64,000 bases of DNA from Citrobacter tructae. Its GTDB lineage: Bacteria > Pseudomonadota > Gammaproteobacteria > Enterobacterales > Enterobacteriaceae. A model generated the notes under the pieces. That model was not told the origin of the DNA, did not search any database, and saw only the letters and a program-made list of their open reading frames with translations. Numbering within the stretch: position 1 is the stretch's first letter; each line of letters begins with the position of its first letter. The stretch spans positions 2,790,001 through 2,854,000 of the forward strand of contig NZ_CP038469.1 in assembly GCF_004684345.1 (NCBI RefSeq). The letters run 5' to 3'. The position numbers and the translations under genes are program-made. Below, piece after piece: positions 24,459 to 33,699 of the stretch.

Positions 24459-24968
24459 CTAGCTGGTCGAGCCCAGCATGACAACAGGACGTTGGTACTG
24501 CGGGCCACGGCAGATCTTCTCAACAATAAAAAGCAGCGTGATGGCAGAGCCAATCGGTAACGGCAGATAGTTTTGTCCGGCGCTTAACAGCGGGAATTCC
24601 GCCACCGGCTGTTCCCACAGCTCAAGGCACAGCGTGGTGCCGTACCAGAGAATGAACAGACTTATTGCCGTCAGCATGATATCGGCGACAATAAAGCAGT
24701 AACGGCGGGCGGTTTCACCCAGACGATCGGTCACCATGCTTACCGCGATATGTGAACCCGCACGGTAACTCACCGCTGCACCAATAAAGGTGAATGTCAC
24801 CATACAGAGAATAGCGACGGGCTCAGGCCAGGACAGAGCATTATTCAGGACATAACGTGCAAATATCCCAATCGGGATAATGGCGACCATCACTAATAAT
24901 GCCACACCGGCCACCCACATTGAGACCCGGTAAAAAAAATCCATTACCGATGAATAGTATTCACCCAT
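24459..24968 (-). CDS. dctQ: TRAP transporter small permease subunit DctQ
   Basis: Small membrane subunit that pairs with DctM. The 169-aa product has four hydrophobic segments and the DctQ-type region RYVLNNALSWPEPVAI (about residues 43-58), the WPEE-like motif seen in the family. ATG 24968 is chosen because GAGGTGG lies just upstream; two GTG codons precede it. It sits 30 bp before dctM and 62 bp after dctP. Confidence 0.92.
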   Translation of the reverse strand: MGEYYSSVMDFFYRVSMWVAGVALLVMVAIIPIGIFARYVLNNALSWPEPVAILCMVTFTFIGAAVSYRAGSHIAVSMVTDRLGETARRYCFIVADIMLTAISLFILWYGTTLCLELWEQPVAEFPLLSAGQNYLPLPIGSAITLLFIVEKICRGPQYQRPVVMLGSTS

Positions 24969-25030
24969 AATCACCACCTCGAGTTAATCAAAAGGCTCAG
25001 GTAGATGGTGTGAACCATCCACCAGATGAA

Positions 25031-26008
25031 CTACTTCACATCCTGAATACGTTTGATCAAGTCTTGGTGATCTTTACCGTAATTATCTCTTACTGACTGC
25101 GTAGCTTTATAGAAATAACCGGTATCGATATCGTGGAACTGAACACCATTGGCTTTCATGGTCTCCAGCGATTTCGCATTATAGGCTTCCCACAACTTAC
25201 GCTGTTCTATCTGCGCTTCTTTCGCGAGTTTAATAATGAGATCCTGGTCTTCTTTTTTCAATTTATCCCATTTCGATTTCGAGAACAGGAATAACTCAGG
25301 AATAATAAAATGTTTGCTCCAGGTGTAGTTTTTAACCACCGGCAAATAGTTGTGCGCCACAAACGTTGGTGGGTTATTTTCCGTGCCATCAATAACGCCG
25401 GTCTGCATGCCGCTAAACACTTCGCTGACGCCCATCACAATGGAGTTAGCACCCATCGCTTTTAGGGTATCCAGCGCTATCGGACTCGCCTGAACGCGAA
25501 TTTTCATGCCGTGTAAATCTTCCGGTTTCACCACCGGATTCTTGGTGATCAGGTTACGCGTTCCGGCATCCATCCAGCCGAGGAACACCAGTCGTGATTT
25601 GGTATTGGCCGTCAGACGGTCGCCAATCTCCTGACCGATCATACCGTCGAGAACCTTATGCATATGGTCCTCATCGCGGAAAATATATGGCAGGGTAAAC
25701 ACGTTAATTTCAGGGAGTATGGCTGCTACCGGAGTCATTGAAACACGGATAATATCGATGGCACCTAATTGTGCCTGCTCAATCATCTGTTTTTCGTCAC
25801 CTAATACACCACCGGGAAAAGTTTTAATCTCCAGGCGTCCATCAGTCGCTGCACTGAGTTTTTCCCCCATGTGCTTCACGGCAACAACATTAGGATAATC
25901 AGCAGGATGCACATCGGCGGCGCGAAAGGTCTGGGCTAACGTAGCATGACTGGCCAGCAAGACTGACGCGCCAATACATAGACTTAACAGGTTCTTTGTC
26001 AGTTTCAT
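25031..26008 (-). CDS. dctP: TRAP transporter solute-binding protein DctP
   Basis: Periplasmic binding protein of the TRAP system, 325 aa. A Sec signal peptide ends near residue 25 (SHATLA-Q). The mature protein contains the DctP signature MKIRVQASPIALDTLKAMGA, with the arginine that normally binds the substrate carboxylate, and then GVIDGTENNPPT. Family resemblance is to the sugar-acid/dicarboxylate branch (the HPADYPNVVA N-terminus), so a hexuronate-like acid is a reasonable guess only. First gene of the leftward operon. Confidence 0.93.
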   Translation of the reverse strand: MKLTKNLLSLCIGASVLLASHATLAQTFRAADVHPADYPNVVAVKHMGEKLSAATDGRLEIKTFPGGVLGDEKQMIEQAQLGAIDIIRVSMTPVAAILPEINVFTLPYIFRDEDHMHKVLDGMIGQEIGDRLTANTKSRLVFLGWMDAGTRNLITKNPVVKPEDLHGMKIRVQASPIALDTLKAMGANSIVMGVSEVFSGMQTGVIDGTENNPPTFVAHNYLPVVKNYTWSKHFIIPELFLFSKSKWDKLKKEDQDLIIKLAKEAQIEQRKLWEAYNAKSLETMKANGVQFHDIDTGYFYKATQSVRDNYGKDHQDLIKRIQDVK

Positions 26009-26343
26009 TTGTCTTTCTCCAGAAGTTCATAATTTCCATTAATAGAAATGGCTTGCAGAGCAAATGACTGCCGGAAATAAAAATAGGCAGCGAGAAACTT
26101 TCTTAACGACGTTACCTGCGCAGACTAACTGGTGTAACAATTTATTTCGATGACTATCTTCACAAAAAGAAACCAACACCAATATTTTTTAGCACGCTGT
26201 TTCATTTTTGCAACAGAGATCGTTTTCCTGATAAAAAAACAACGCAAAGCAGGAGGTTTAGTACTAATACCCCCGGTTTGCATTTCAATAAAAATAAAAC
26301 AGCAATAATACGAGGGAATATCTTCGAATGAAAAAGAGAAATG
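26009..26343 (-). promoter_or_regulatory. dctP upstream region
   Basis: About 335 AT-rich bases between dctP and the mgtA terminator. They must hold the TRAP operon promoter. AGAAAG is the likely dctP ribosome binding site. AACTGGTGTAACAATT near 26127-26142 is a weak GntR-type operator candidate. I see no gene and no clear CRP or FNR site. Confidence 0.4.
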
Positions 26344-26367
26344 CAGGATGGTGCTAACACCATCCTG
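26344..26367 (-). terminator. Terminator of mgtA
   Basis: Perfect 10-bp stem CAGGATGGTG / CACCATCCTG with a 4-base loop. On the minus strand it is followed by a T-rich stretch (TTCTCTTTTTC). Located 17 bp behind the mgtA stop. Confidence 0.88.
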
Positions 26368-26383
26368 TTGAGGAGTTTACTGG

Positions 26384-29092
26384 TTATTGCCAGCCGTAAC
26401 GGCGGCTATAAAAACCTTTCACTAATTGTGTCAATGTCATGTAACCCGCCAGAATCGCAATCAGCCACGGGAAGTAACTCAGCGGCAGTGCCTGCAATTG
26501 CAGGTAGCTGGCCAGCGGGGAGAATGGCAGCGCAATCCCCACCACCATCACCACCAGCGTCATCAGCATTAACGGCCATGCGGCGCGGCTCTGGATAAAC
26601 GGCACGCGGCGGGTACGGATCATATGCACAATCAGCGTTTGCGACAGCAGGCCCACCACGAACCAGCCCGACTGGAACAACGTCTGATGCTCTGGCGTAT
26701 TGGCATGGAAGACAAACCACATCAGGCAAAAGGTCAGAATGTCGAAGATCGAGCTAATCGGCCCAAAGAACAGCATAAAACGCCCCAGTTCGGTAGGGTT
26801 CCAGCGTTGTGGTTTTTTGATCTGCTCTTCATCGACGTTATCAAACGGAATCGCCACCTGGGATACATCGTACAGCAGGTTCTGGATCAGTAAGTGCAAC
26901 GGCAGCATCGGCAAGAAAGGCAGAAATGCGCTCGCCACCAGCACGCTAAAAACGTTACCGAAGTTGGAACTGGCCGTCATTTTGATGTACTTCAGCATGT
27001 TCGAGAAGGTACGACGCCCCTCGATCACCCCTTCTTCCAGCACCATCAGGCTTTTTTCCAGCAGGATGATATCCGCCGCTTCACGGGCAATATCGACCGC
27101 GCCATCAACGGAGATACCAATGTCCGCCGCGCGCAATGCCGGAGCGTCATTGATGCCATCGCCCATAAAGCCCACCACATGGCCTTCGTGCTTGAGTAGC
27201 GTGACAATACGCTCTTTGTGCATTGGCGTCAGGCGGGCAAACAGCGTGGTGCGCTGGGCCAGTGTTGCCAGCTCATCGTCACTCAACCCTTCAATGTGGC
27301 TACCAATCACCACTTCACCTGCGTCCAGACCGACTTCATGACACACCTTCGCCGCCACCAGCTCACTATCGCCAGTGAGGATTTTTACCGTAATACCGCT
27401 AGCCTTCAGCGCCTTCAGCGCCGGTGCGGTGGTCTCTTTCGGCGGATCGAGGAACGCAATATACCCTTCGAGGATCAGGTCGGACTCATCAATACGCTGA
27501 TAATCTCCCTCACGTGCGGGCAGGTATTTGGTCGCTACCGCCACCACGCGCAGCCCCTGACGGTTCAGCGTATCGGTAACGCGTTTAACCCGACGCAGCA
27601 TATTGTCGTCCAGAGGAACAATCTCACCATTGTGGCGTACCTGGGTGCAGACGTTGAGGATTTCCTGCAACGCCCCTTTACACACCAGTTGATGCACATC
27701 AGTAGCTTCTGCCACTACCACGGACATGCGGCGGCGTTCGAAATCAAACGGGATCTCATCGATTTTCTGCCAGCGGGTCGAGAGCTGGCGCGCTGACTCT
27801 TCATCCACGCCTTCTAGCACCGCAGTATCCAGCAGGTTTTTCAGCCCAGTCTGGTAATGGCTGTTCAACCAGGCTGAATGCAGTACATGCTCGCTGGGCT
27901 TACCGGAGATATCAGTGTGATTCTCCAGCACTATTTTATCCTGGGTCAGCGTACCGGTTTTATCGGTGCACAGAATGTCCATCGCGCCAAAGTTCTGGAT
28001 GGCATCGAGGTGCTTAACGATGACTTTTTGTTTCGACAGTTTCACCGCCCCGCGAGCCAGCGTTGAGGTGACGATCATCGGCAACATTTCCGGCGTTAAG
28101 CCTACCGCCACGGATAGGGCAAACAGAGCAGCTTCCCACCAGTCGCCTTTGGTATAGCCGTTGATGATCAGCACAATCGGCGCCATCACCAGCATAAAAC
28201 GGATAAGCAGCATGCTGACGCGGCTGATCCCTTTCTGAAACGCATTCGGCTCGCTTTCCTGCTCGGACACACGACCTGCCAGCTGTCCAAACCAGGTGTT
28301 GGCACCGGTAGAAATGACGATCGCCTGCGCCGTACCGCTCACCACGTTGGTGCCCATAAAGCACAGGGTATCGCACTCCAGCGGGTTGTTTTGCTGCGGG
28401 TCGCGGCTGGTCGACACTTTCTCAACCGGCAGCGATTCACCGGTCAGCGACGCCTGCGCCACAAACAGATCGCGCGCCTGAACAATGCGTAAATCCGCCG
28501 GGATCATATCGCCTGCCGCCAGCTTGATGATGTCGCCGGGCACAAGTTGGTCGATTGGCAACTCAACCCAGCCATTTTCCCCGGTCTCATTGATGACTCT
28601 CAGGACCGTGGCGGTGTTACTGACCATCGCTTTTAGCGCATCCGCCGCTTTGGTTGAACGCGCCTCCTGGACAAAGTTCAGCAGCGTCGAGATGACGACC
28701 ATCAGCGCAATCACGCCTGCGGCAAACAGATCCTCGGTGGCATAGGAAATCCCACCCAGAATGGTGAGCAGAATATTAAACGGGTTACGGTAACAAACCC
28801 ACAGATGTACCCACCACGGCGACGGTTTCTGCGCCGGTAGCAGGTTTTCGCCATGCTTCTCACGGGCACTCTCCACTTCTGCGGCGTTCAAGCCCTCAGG
28901 GTGCGTACCAAAGGTTTTCCACAGCGCCTCTTCGTTCATTAGCGCCATCTTCAGGCAATGTTCGCTCAAAGAAGGTGGAATCGGCGTGCTGGCAACGGTC
29001 TGGGCGTTCGGCAGCGGATCGCGGTGCACCAGCCGATGTGGTAAATGGCGGTTTAGCCGGGCAAACAGCTGGCGAGTAATATTTTTGAACAT
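26384..29092 (-). CDS. mgtA: Magnesium-importing P-type ATPase MgtA
   Basis: P3-type ATPase in the inner membrane that imports Mg2+ at low external magnesium. The 902 aa (898 in E. coli) contain the actuator TGES (218-221), the phosphorylation motif DKTGT with D377, the hinge GDGINDAPAL and about ten membrane segments. The N-terminus is about four residues longer than in K-12. It is preceded by a ~265-base leader with the MgtL peptide and a PhoP promoter, divergent from treR. Confidence 0.97.
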   Translation of the reverse strand: MFKNITRQLFARLNRHLPHRLVHRDPLPNAQTVASTPIPPSLSEHCLKMALMNEEALWKTFGTHPEGLNAAEVESAREKHGENLLPAQKPSPWWVHLWVCYRNPFNILLTILGGISYATEDLFAAGVIALMVVISTLLNFVQEARSTKAADALKAMVSNTATVLRVINETGENGWVELPIDQLVPGDIIKLAAGDMIPADLRIVQARDLFVAQASLTGESLPVEKVSTSRDPQQNNPLECDTLCFMGTNVVSGTAQAIVISTGANTWFGQLAGRVSEQESEPNAFQKGISRVSMLLIRFMLVMAPIVLIINGYTKGDWWEAALFALSVAVGLTPEMLPMIVTSTLARGAVKLSKQKVIVKHLDAIQNFGAMDILCTDKTGTLTQDKIVLENHTDISGKPSEHVLHSAWLNSHYQTGLKNLLDTAVLEGVDEESARQLSTRWQKIDEIPFDFERRRMSVVVAEATDVHQLVCKGALQEILNVCTQVRHNGEIVPLDDNMLRRVKRVTDTLNRQGLRVVAVATKYLPAREGDYQRIDESDLILEGYIAFLDPPKETTAPALKALKASGITVKILTGDSELVAAKVCHEVGLDAGEVVIGSHIEGLSDDELATLAQRTTLFARLTPMHKERIVTLLKHEGHVVGFMGDGINDAPALRAADIGISVDGAVDIAREAADIILLEKSLMVLEEGVIEGRRTFSNMLKYIKMTASSNFGNVFSVLVASAFLPFLPMLPLHLLIQNLLYDVSQVAIPFDNVDEEQIKKPQRWNPTELGRFMLFFGPISSIFDILTFCLMWFVFHANTPEHQTLFQSGWFVVGLLSQTLIVHMIRTRRVPFIQSRAAWPLMLMTLVVMVVGIALPFSPLASYLQLQALPLSYFPWLIAILAGYMTLTQLVKGFYSRRYGWQ

Positions 29093-29359
29093 AGGTAGTC
29101 CCTCTGCACCAGTATAAACAGGCGCAGTAAATCCTTCAGGCGTAGCAAATCCTTGCCTGATAGCAATAATAAAACCATAACAGGGACGTCAGAACGTCAC
29201 TGTCTTACGTCTCCGGTAAGACAGTGAAAACAGGCTTACCGGAAAGAGTTATTTCTCCGTTTCGGGAGAGGGGTGGGATCGGGATCCATACAGCCTCCGG
29301 TAAGTGAATGAGTTGCGCGGCGCATTATACGCAGAAAACCATAAGGTTCGTGGCAATTA
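29093..29359 (-). promoter_or_regulatory. mgtA 5' leader (Mg2+/proline-responsive attenuation region)
   Basis: Roughly 265-base untranslated leader running leftward from the predicted start near 29359 to the mgtA ATG, the length known for Salmonella mgtA. It contains the short ORF mgtL about 70 bases from its 5' end, the position expected for the leader that switches between alternative stem-loops and Rho access in response to Mg2+ and proline availability. I did not fold it base by base. Confidence 0.8.
29236..29289 (-). CDS. mgtL: mgtA leader peptide MgtL
   Basis: 17-codon ORF, MDPDPTPLPKRRNNSFR. The first nine residues follow the known MgtL pattern (M-D/E-P-x-P-T-P-L-P) with four prolines at positions 3, 5, 7 and 9. 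These let ribosome slowing on proline codons, or acidic Asp/Pro-induced destabilisation at low Mg2+, control transcription into mgtA. The C-terminal half (KRRNNSFR) differs from both the E. coli and the Salmonella peptide as I remember them. Confidence 0.88.
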   Translation of the reverse strand: MDPDPTPLPKRRNNSFR

Positions 29360-29366
29360 TGGCGGT

Positions 29367-29401
29367 ATGATACAGCACAGTAACTAAACAAAACATATAC
29401 C
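29367..29401 (-). promoter_or_regulatory. PhoP box and mgtA promoter
   Basis: On the minus strand GGTATA-N5-TGTTTA (29385-29401) is a PhoP direct repeat with a degenerate first half. The -10 hexamer TATCAT is at 29367-29372, 12 bp downstream of the box, the spacing of class PhoP-activated promoters. A closer TATAAT at 29324-29329 is better by sequence but would start transcription too near mgtL. Confidence 0.7.
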
Positions 29402-29478
29402 AGACTTTGCCCATTGCACAGCGCTTGAGTAAAGTTACTCTCTTACATAAGACTGAATGTGCACGACGGGAAAACAGG

Positions 29479-30426
29479 ATGCAAAATCGGCTGACTATTA
29501 AAGACATCGCCCGCTTAAGCGGCGTGGGAAAATCAACCGTTTCCCGCGTCCTCAATAACGAAAGCGGCGTCAGCGAACGCACCCGCGAACGGGTTGAAGC
29601 GGTGATGAATCAGCACGGTTTTTCCCCTTCCCGCTCTGCCCGTGCCATGCGTGGGCAAAGTGACAAAGTGGTCGCCATTATCGTCACGCGCCTGGACTCG
29701 CTTTCCGAGAATCTGGCCGTACAAACCATGCTACCCGCCTTCTACGATCAGGGTTACGATCCCATTATGATGGAAAGCCAGTTCTCGCCTGCGCTGGTAG
29801 AAGAACATTTGGGTATGCTCAAACGCCGCAATATTGACGGCGTGGTGCTGTTTGGTTTTACCGGTATTACCGAAGCGATGATCTCCTCCTGGCAGGACTC
29901 TCTGGTGCTACTGGCAAGAGATGCCAAAGGCTTTGCCTCCGTCTGTTATGACGATGAGGGCGCAATCCATACCCTGATGCAGCGTTTGTACGACCGTGAA
30001 CACCGCCATATCAGTTTCCTTGGCGTTCCCCATAGCGACGTTACCACCGGCAAGCGCCGCCATGAAGCCTATCTGGCCTTCTGCAAGAAACACAAACTGC
30101 ATCCTGTAGCCGCTCTGCCGGGCCTCGCCATGAAGCAGGGTTATGAGCATGCTGCCGATGTCATTACGCCGGAAACAACGGCCTTAGTCTGCGCGACGGA
30201 TACCCTTGCCCTTGGGGTCAGCAAATATTTGCAGGAGCAGCGGATTGAACATCTGCAACTGGCGAGCGTCGGCAGCACACCACTGATGAAATTCCTCCAT
30301 CCGGAAATTGTCACCGTCGATCCCGGTTATGCCGAAGCCGGTCGCCAAGCGGCTTTACAGCTGATCGAGCAGATTAATGGCCGCAGCGAACTCCGGCAAA
30401 TCGTCATTCCTGCCACTTTGTCCTGA
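29479..30426 (+). CDS. treR: Trehalose operon repressor TreR
   Basis: LacI-family repressor of treBC, induced by trehalose 6-phosphate. The 315 aa begin MQNRLTIKDIARLSG with the helix-turn-helix at about residues 6-26 (TIKDIARLSGVGKSTVSRVL). The sugar-phosphate-binding domain then runs to the end with PATLS as in E. coli. The ATG at 29479 is preferred to upstream in-frame starts because it yields the known N-terminus; AGG is close upstream. Confidence 0.96.
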   Translation: MQNRLTIKDIARLSGVGKSTVSRVLNNESGVSERTRERVEAVMNQHGFSPSRSARAMRGQSDKVVAIIVTRLDSLSENLAVQTMLPAFYDQGYDPIMMESQFSPALVEEHLGMLKRRNIDGVVLFGFTGITEAMISSWQDSLVLLARDAKGFASVCYDDEGAIHTLMQRLYDREHRHISFLGVPHSDVTTGKRRHEAYLAFCKKHKLHPVAALPGLAMKQGYEHAADVITPETTALVCATDTLALGVSKYLQEQRIEHLQLASVGSTPLMKFLHPEIVTVDPGYAEAGRQAALQLIEQINGRSELRQIVIPATLS

Positions 30427-30446
30427 TCGCTTTTTGCACGGTAATT

Positions 30447-30506
30447 TGTGATCTTCGCTGCGTTTCGGGAACGTTCCCATTTTTAAAAAATCTCCGAAGA
30501 TATACT
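30447..30506 (+). promoter_or_regulatory. treBC control region: CRP half-site, TreR operator, -10
   Basis: TGTGA at 30447-30451 starts a one-sided CRP site. A perfect 12-bp palindrome GGGAACGTTCCC (30467-30478) matches the TreR operator type, and TATACT (30501-30506) is a probable -10. The arrangement fits catabolite activation plus trehalose-6-phosphate-relieved repression of treB. Confidence 0.72.
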
Positions 30507-30536
30507 CTGGCGCCAGGTCAACAACAGGGCTTAATA

Positions 30537-31955
30537 ATGAGCAAAATAAAACAAGCAGACATCGATCGGCTGATTGAGCTGGTGGGCGGGCGCGATAATA
30601 TCGCCACGGTGAGTCATTGCATCACGCGCCTGCGTTTTGTGCTGAATCAGCCTGCGAACGCCAGGCCGAAAGAGATCGAACAGTTGCCGATGGTCAAAGG
30701 CTGCTTCACCAACGCCGGGCAGTTCCAGGTGGTGATTGGTACCGAGGTGGGCGATTACTACAAAGCGCTGCTGGCGACCACCGGGCAGGCCAGTGCCGAC
30801 AAAGAGCAGGCGAAAAAAGCCGCGCGGCAGAACATGAAGTGGCACGAACAGCTGATCTCCCACTTCGCGGAGATCTTCTTCCCGCTGCTGCCTGCGCTGA
30901 TTAGCGGCGGTTTGATCTTAGGGTTTCGTAACGTGATCGGCGATCTGCCGATGAGCAACGGCCAGACGCTGGCGCAGATGTATCCCTCACTGAAAACGCT
31001 TTATGACTTTCTGTGGCTGATTGGCGAGGCGATCTTCTTCTATCTGCCGGTCGGGATCTGTTGGTCGGCGGTGAAGAAAATGGGCGGTACGCCGATCCTC
31101 GGTATTGTACTCGGCGTCACGCTGGTTTCACCGCAGTTGATGAACGCCTACCTGCTGGGCCAGCAAGTGCCGGAAGTATGGAACTTCGGCCTGTTTACTA
31201 TCGAAAAAGTGGGTTATCAGGCACAAGTCATTCCAGCTCTGCTGGCAGGTCTGGCGCTTGGATTGATTGAAACACGCCTGAAACGCATCGTCCCGGACTA
31301 CCTGTATCTGGTGGTGGTTCCGGTATGCTCACTGATCCTCGCGGTGTTCCTCGCCCATGCGTTTATTGGTCCGTTTGGCCGCTGGATTGGCGACGGTGTC
31401 GCCTTTGCTGTGCGTCATCTGATGACCGGCAGCTTTGCTCCAATTGGTGCAGCGTTGTTTGGCTTCCTGTATGCCCCGCTGGTGATTACCGGCGTGCATC
31501 AGACCACGCTGGCTATCGACATGCAGATGATTCAGAGCATGGGCGGCACGCCGGTATGGCCGTTAATTGCACTGTCGAATATTGCCCAAGCCTCTGCGGT
31601 GGTCGGCATTATTATCTCCAGTCGCAAACACAACGAACGTGAAATCTCCGTTCCGGCGGCGATCTCCGCCTATCTCGGAGTCACTGAACCGGCAATGTAC
31701 GGCATCAACCTGAAATACCGCTTCCCGATGCTGTGCGCGATGATCGGTTCCGGTCTCGCCGGGCTGCTGTGCGGACTGAACGGCGTAATGGCGAACGGGA
31801 TTGGCGTCGGCGGTTTGCCGGGCATCCTCTCCATCCAGCCAACTTACTGGCAGGTATTTGGTATGGCGATGGTCATCGCGATTGTTATCCCGATGGTGCT
31901 GACCTCATTCGTCTACCAGCGTAAATACCGTCAGGGCACATTACAGATTGTCTGA
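30537..31955 (+). CDS. treB: Trehalose-specific PTS permease EIIBC TreB
   Basis: Imports trehalose and phosphorylates it to trehalose 6-phosphate in the inner membrane. The 472-aa EIIBC protein has an N-terminal EIIB domain (about 1-85, phosphocysteine C28 in VSHCITRLRF) and then an EIIC domain with about ten membrane segments (about 105-470). It has no EIIA; in E. coli EIIA-Glc (Crr) supplies phosphate. Located between treR and treC, 48 bp before treC. Confidence 0.97.
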   Translation: MSKIKQADIDRLIELVGGRDNIATVSHCITRLRFVLNQPANARPKEIEQLPMVKGCFTNAGQFQVVIGTEVGDYYKALLATTGQASADKEQAKKAARQNMKWHEQLISHFAEIFFPLLPALISGGLILGFRNVIGDLPMSNGQTLAQMYPSLKTLYDFLWLIGEAIFFYLPVGICWSAVKKMGGTPILGIVLGVTLVSPQLMNAYLLGQQVPEVWNFGLFTIEKVGYQAQVIPALLAGLALGLIETRLKRIVPDYLYLVVVPVCSLILAVFLAHAFIGPFGRWIGDGVAFAVRHLMTGSFAPIGAALFGFLYAPLVITGVHQTTLAIDMQMIQSMGGTPVWPLIALSNIAQASAVVGIIISSRKHNEREISVPAAISAYLGVTEPAMYGINLKYRFPMLCAMIGSGLAGLLCGLNGVMANGIGVGGLPGILSIQPTYWQVFGMAMVIAIVIPMVLTSFVYQRKYRQGTLQIV

Positions 31956-32003
31956 CTTTTTTCGGGGCGCAGTTGCGCCCCATCGCATTTGCAGGAAACC
32001 ACA

Positions 32004-33656
32004 ATGACTATTCCACACTGGTGGCAAAACGGCGTTATTTATCAGATTTACCCCAAGAGCTTTCAGGACACTACCGGCAGCGGCACCGGCGATTTACGCG
32101 GTGTAACAAAGCGCCTCGACTACCTGAAAAAATTGGGCGTCGATGCGATATGGCTGACCCCTTTCTACATTTCGCCACAGGTTGATAACGGCTACGACGT
32201 CGCTGATTACACGTCCGTAGACCCGGCCTACGGTACGCTGGAAGACTTCGACGAACTGGTGGCGCAGGCGAAAGCGCGCGGCATCCGTATTATTCTGGAT
32301 ATGGTGTTTAACCACACCTCAACCCAGCATGCCTGGTTTCGCGAGGCGCTGGATAAAGAGAGTCCGTATCGTCAGTTTTATCTCTGGCGCGACGGCACAC
32401 CAGATACCAGCCCAAATAACTGGCGGTCCAAATTTGGCGGGAGCGCCTGGGGCTGGCACGCCGAAAGCGAGCAGTATTATCTGCACCTCTTTGCCCCGGA
32501 GCAGGCCGACCTGAACTGGGAAAATCCGGCGGTACGCGCCGAGCTGAAAAAAGTGTGCGAGTTCTGGGCCGATCGCGGCGTGGACGGCTTGCGCCTCGAC
32601 GTGGTGAATCTTATCTCCAAGGATCAGGCGTTCCCGAACGATCCTGACGGCGATGGACGCTGTTTTTACACCGACGGTCCACGCGTGCATGAATTTTTGC
32701 GCGAGATGAACCGCGACGTATTCACCCCACGCAACCTGATGACGGTAGGCGAAATGTCTTCCACCACGCTGGAAAATTGCCAGCAGTACGCCGCGCTGGA
32801 CGGCAGCGAACTGTCAATGACCTTTAATTTCCACCATTTGAAAGTCGATTACCCTAATGGTGAAAAGTGGTCGTTAGCCAAACCGGATTATGTGACGCTG
32901 AAAACCCTGTTCCGCCACTGGCAGCAGGGAATGCACAATCAGGCCTGGAACGCGCTGTTCTGGTGTAACCACGACCAGCCGCGCATCGTTTCACGCTTTG
33001 GCGATGAAGGACAATACCGCGCGCCTGCTGCCAAAATGCTGGCGATGGTGCTGCACGGGATGCAGGGTACGCCTTATATTTATCAGGGCGAAGAGATTGG
33101 CATGACCAACCCGCATTTCCGCCAAATCACCGATTATCGCGATGTTGAAAGTCATAACATGTTTGCCGAACTGAACGGTCAGGGGCGCGATGCCGACGAA
33201 TTGCTGGCAATCCTCGCCAGTAAATCCCGCGATAACAGCCGCACCCCGATGCAGTGGGATGCCAGCAAACACGCGGGCTTCACCCAAGGTGAGCCGTGGA
33301 TTAATCTGTGTGACAACGCGGCGGATATCAACGTGGCGGCAGCGCTGAGCGATGCCGACTCGGTGTTCTATACCTATCAGAAGCTGATCGCCTTACGCAA
33401 AACCGAACCGGTTATCACCTGGGGCGACTACCAGGATTTGCTACCGGACTGCCCGCATGTCTGGTGCTATCAGCGCGAGTGGCAAGGGCAGCGGCTGCTG
33501 GTCGTTGCCAACCTGAGCAACACCTTCCAGCCCTGGCAACCGACTCATACCGACGGCAGCTGGCAGGTGCTGATGCACAACTATGCCGAGGTCGCCAGAC
33601 AACCGGGTGACATGACGTTGCGTCCATTTGAAGCAGTCTGGTGGCTGCAAAAATAG
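32004..33656 (+). CDS. treC: Trehalose-6-phosphate hydrolase TreC
   Basis: Cytoplasmic GH13 enzyme splitting trehalose 6-phosphate into glucose and glucose 6-phosphate. The 550 aa carry the GH13 catalytic triad: D199 (GLRLDVVN), E250 (VGEMSS) and D324 (NHDQPR). The N-terminal MTIPHWWQNGVIYQIYPKSF is characteristic. The ATG at 32004 follows GCAGGAA; an in-frame ATG at 31989 is earlier but lies before this site. Second gene of treBC. Confidence 0.97.
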   Translation: MTIPHWWQNGVIYQIYPKSFQDTTGSGTGDLRGVTKRLDYLKKLGVDAIWLTPFYISPQVDNGYDVADYTSVDPAYGTLEDFDELVAQAKARGIRIILDMVFNHTSTQHAWFREALDKESPYRQFYLWRDGTPDTSPNNWRSKFGGSAWGWHAESEQYYLHLFAPEQADLNWENPAVRAELKKVCEFWADRGVDGLRLDVVNLISKDQAFPNDPDGDGRCFYTDGPRVHEFLREMNRDVFTPRNLMTVGEMSSTTLENCQQYAALDGSELSMTFNFHHLKVDYPNGEKWSLAKPDYVTLKTLFRHWQQGMHNQAWNALFWCNHDQPRIVSRFGDEGQYRAPAAKMLAMVLHGMQGTPYIYQGEEIGMTNPHFRQITDYRDVESHNMFAELNGQGRDADELLAILASKSRDNSRTPMQWDASKHAGFTQGEPWINLCDNAADINVAAALSDADSVFYTYQKLIALRKTEPVITWGDYQDLLPDCPHVWCYQREWQGQRLLVVANLSNTFQPWQPTHTDGSWQVLMHNYAEVARQPGDMTLRPFEAVWWLQK

Positions 33657-33673
33657 CTTGCAATTGGCGTCAG

Positions 33674-33699
33674 GCCCGGTGCGTGTAGCGTTGCCGGGC
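33674..33699. repeat. REP-like palindrome after treC
   Basis: GCCCGG / CCGGGC arms around TGCGTGTAGCGTTG, the REP pattern, 17 bp behind the treC stop. Confidence 0.65.

Noticed and set aside
29324..29329. TATAAT as the mgtA -10
   Set aside because: A better hexamer, but no PhoP box at the right distance and a leader too short compared with the known ~264 bases; TATCAT at 29367-29372 lies 12 bp from the PhoP box.
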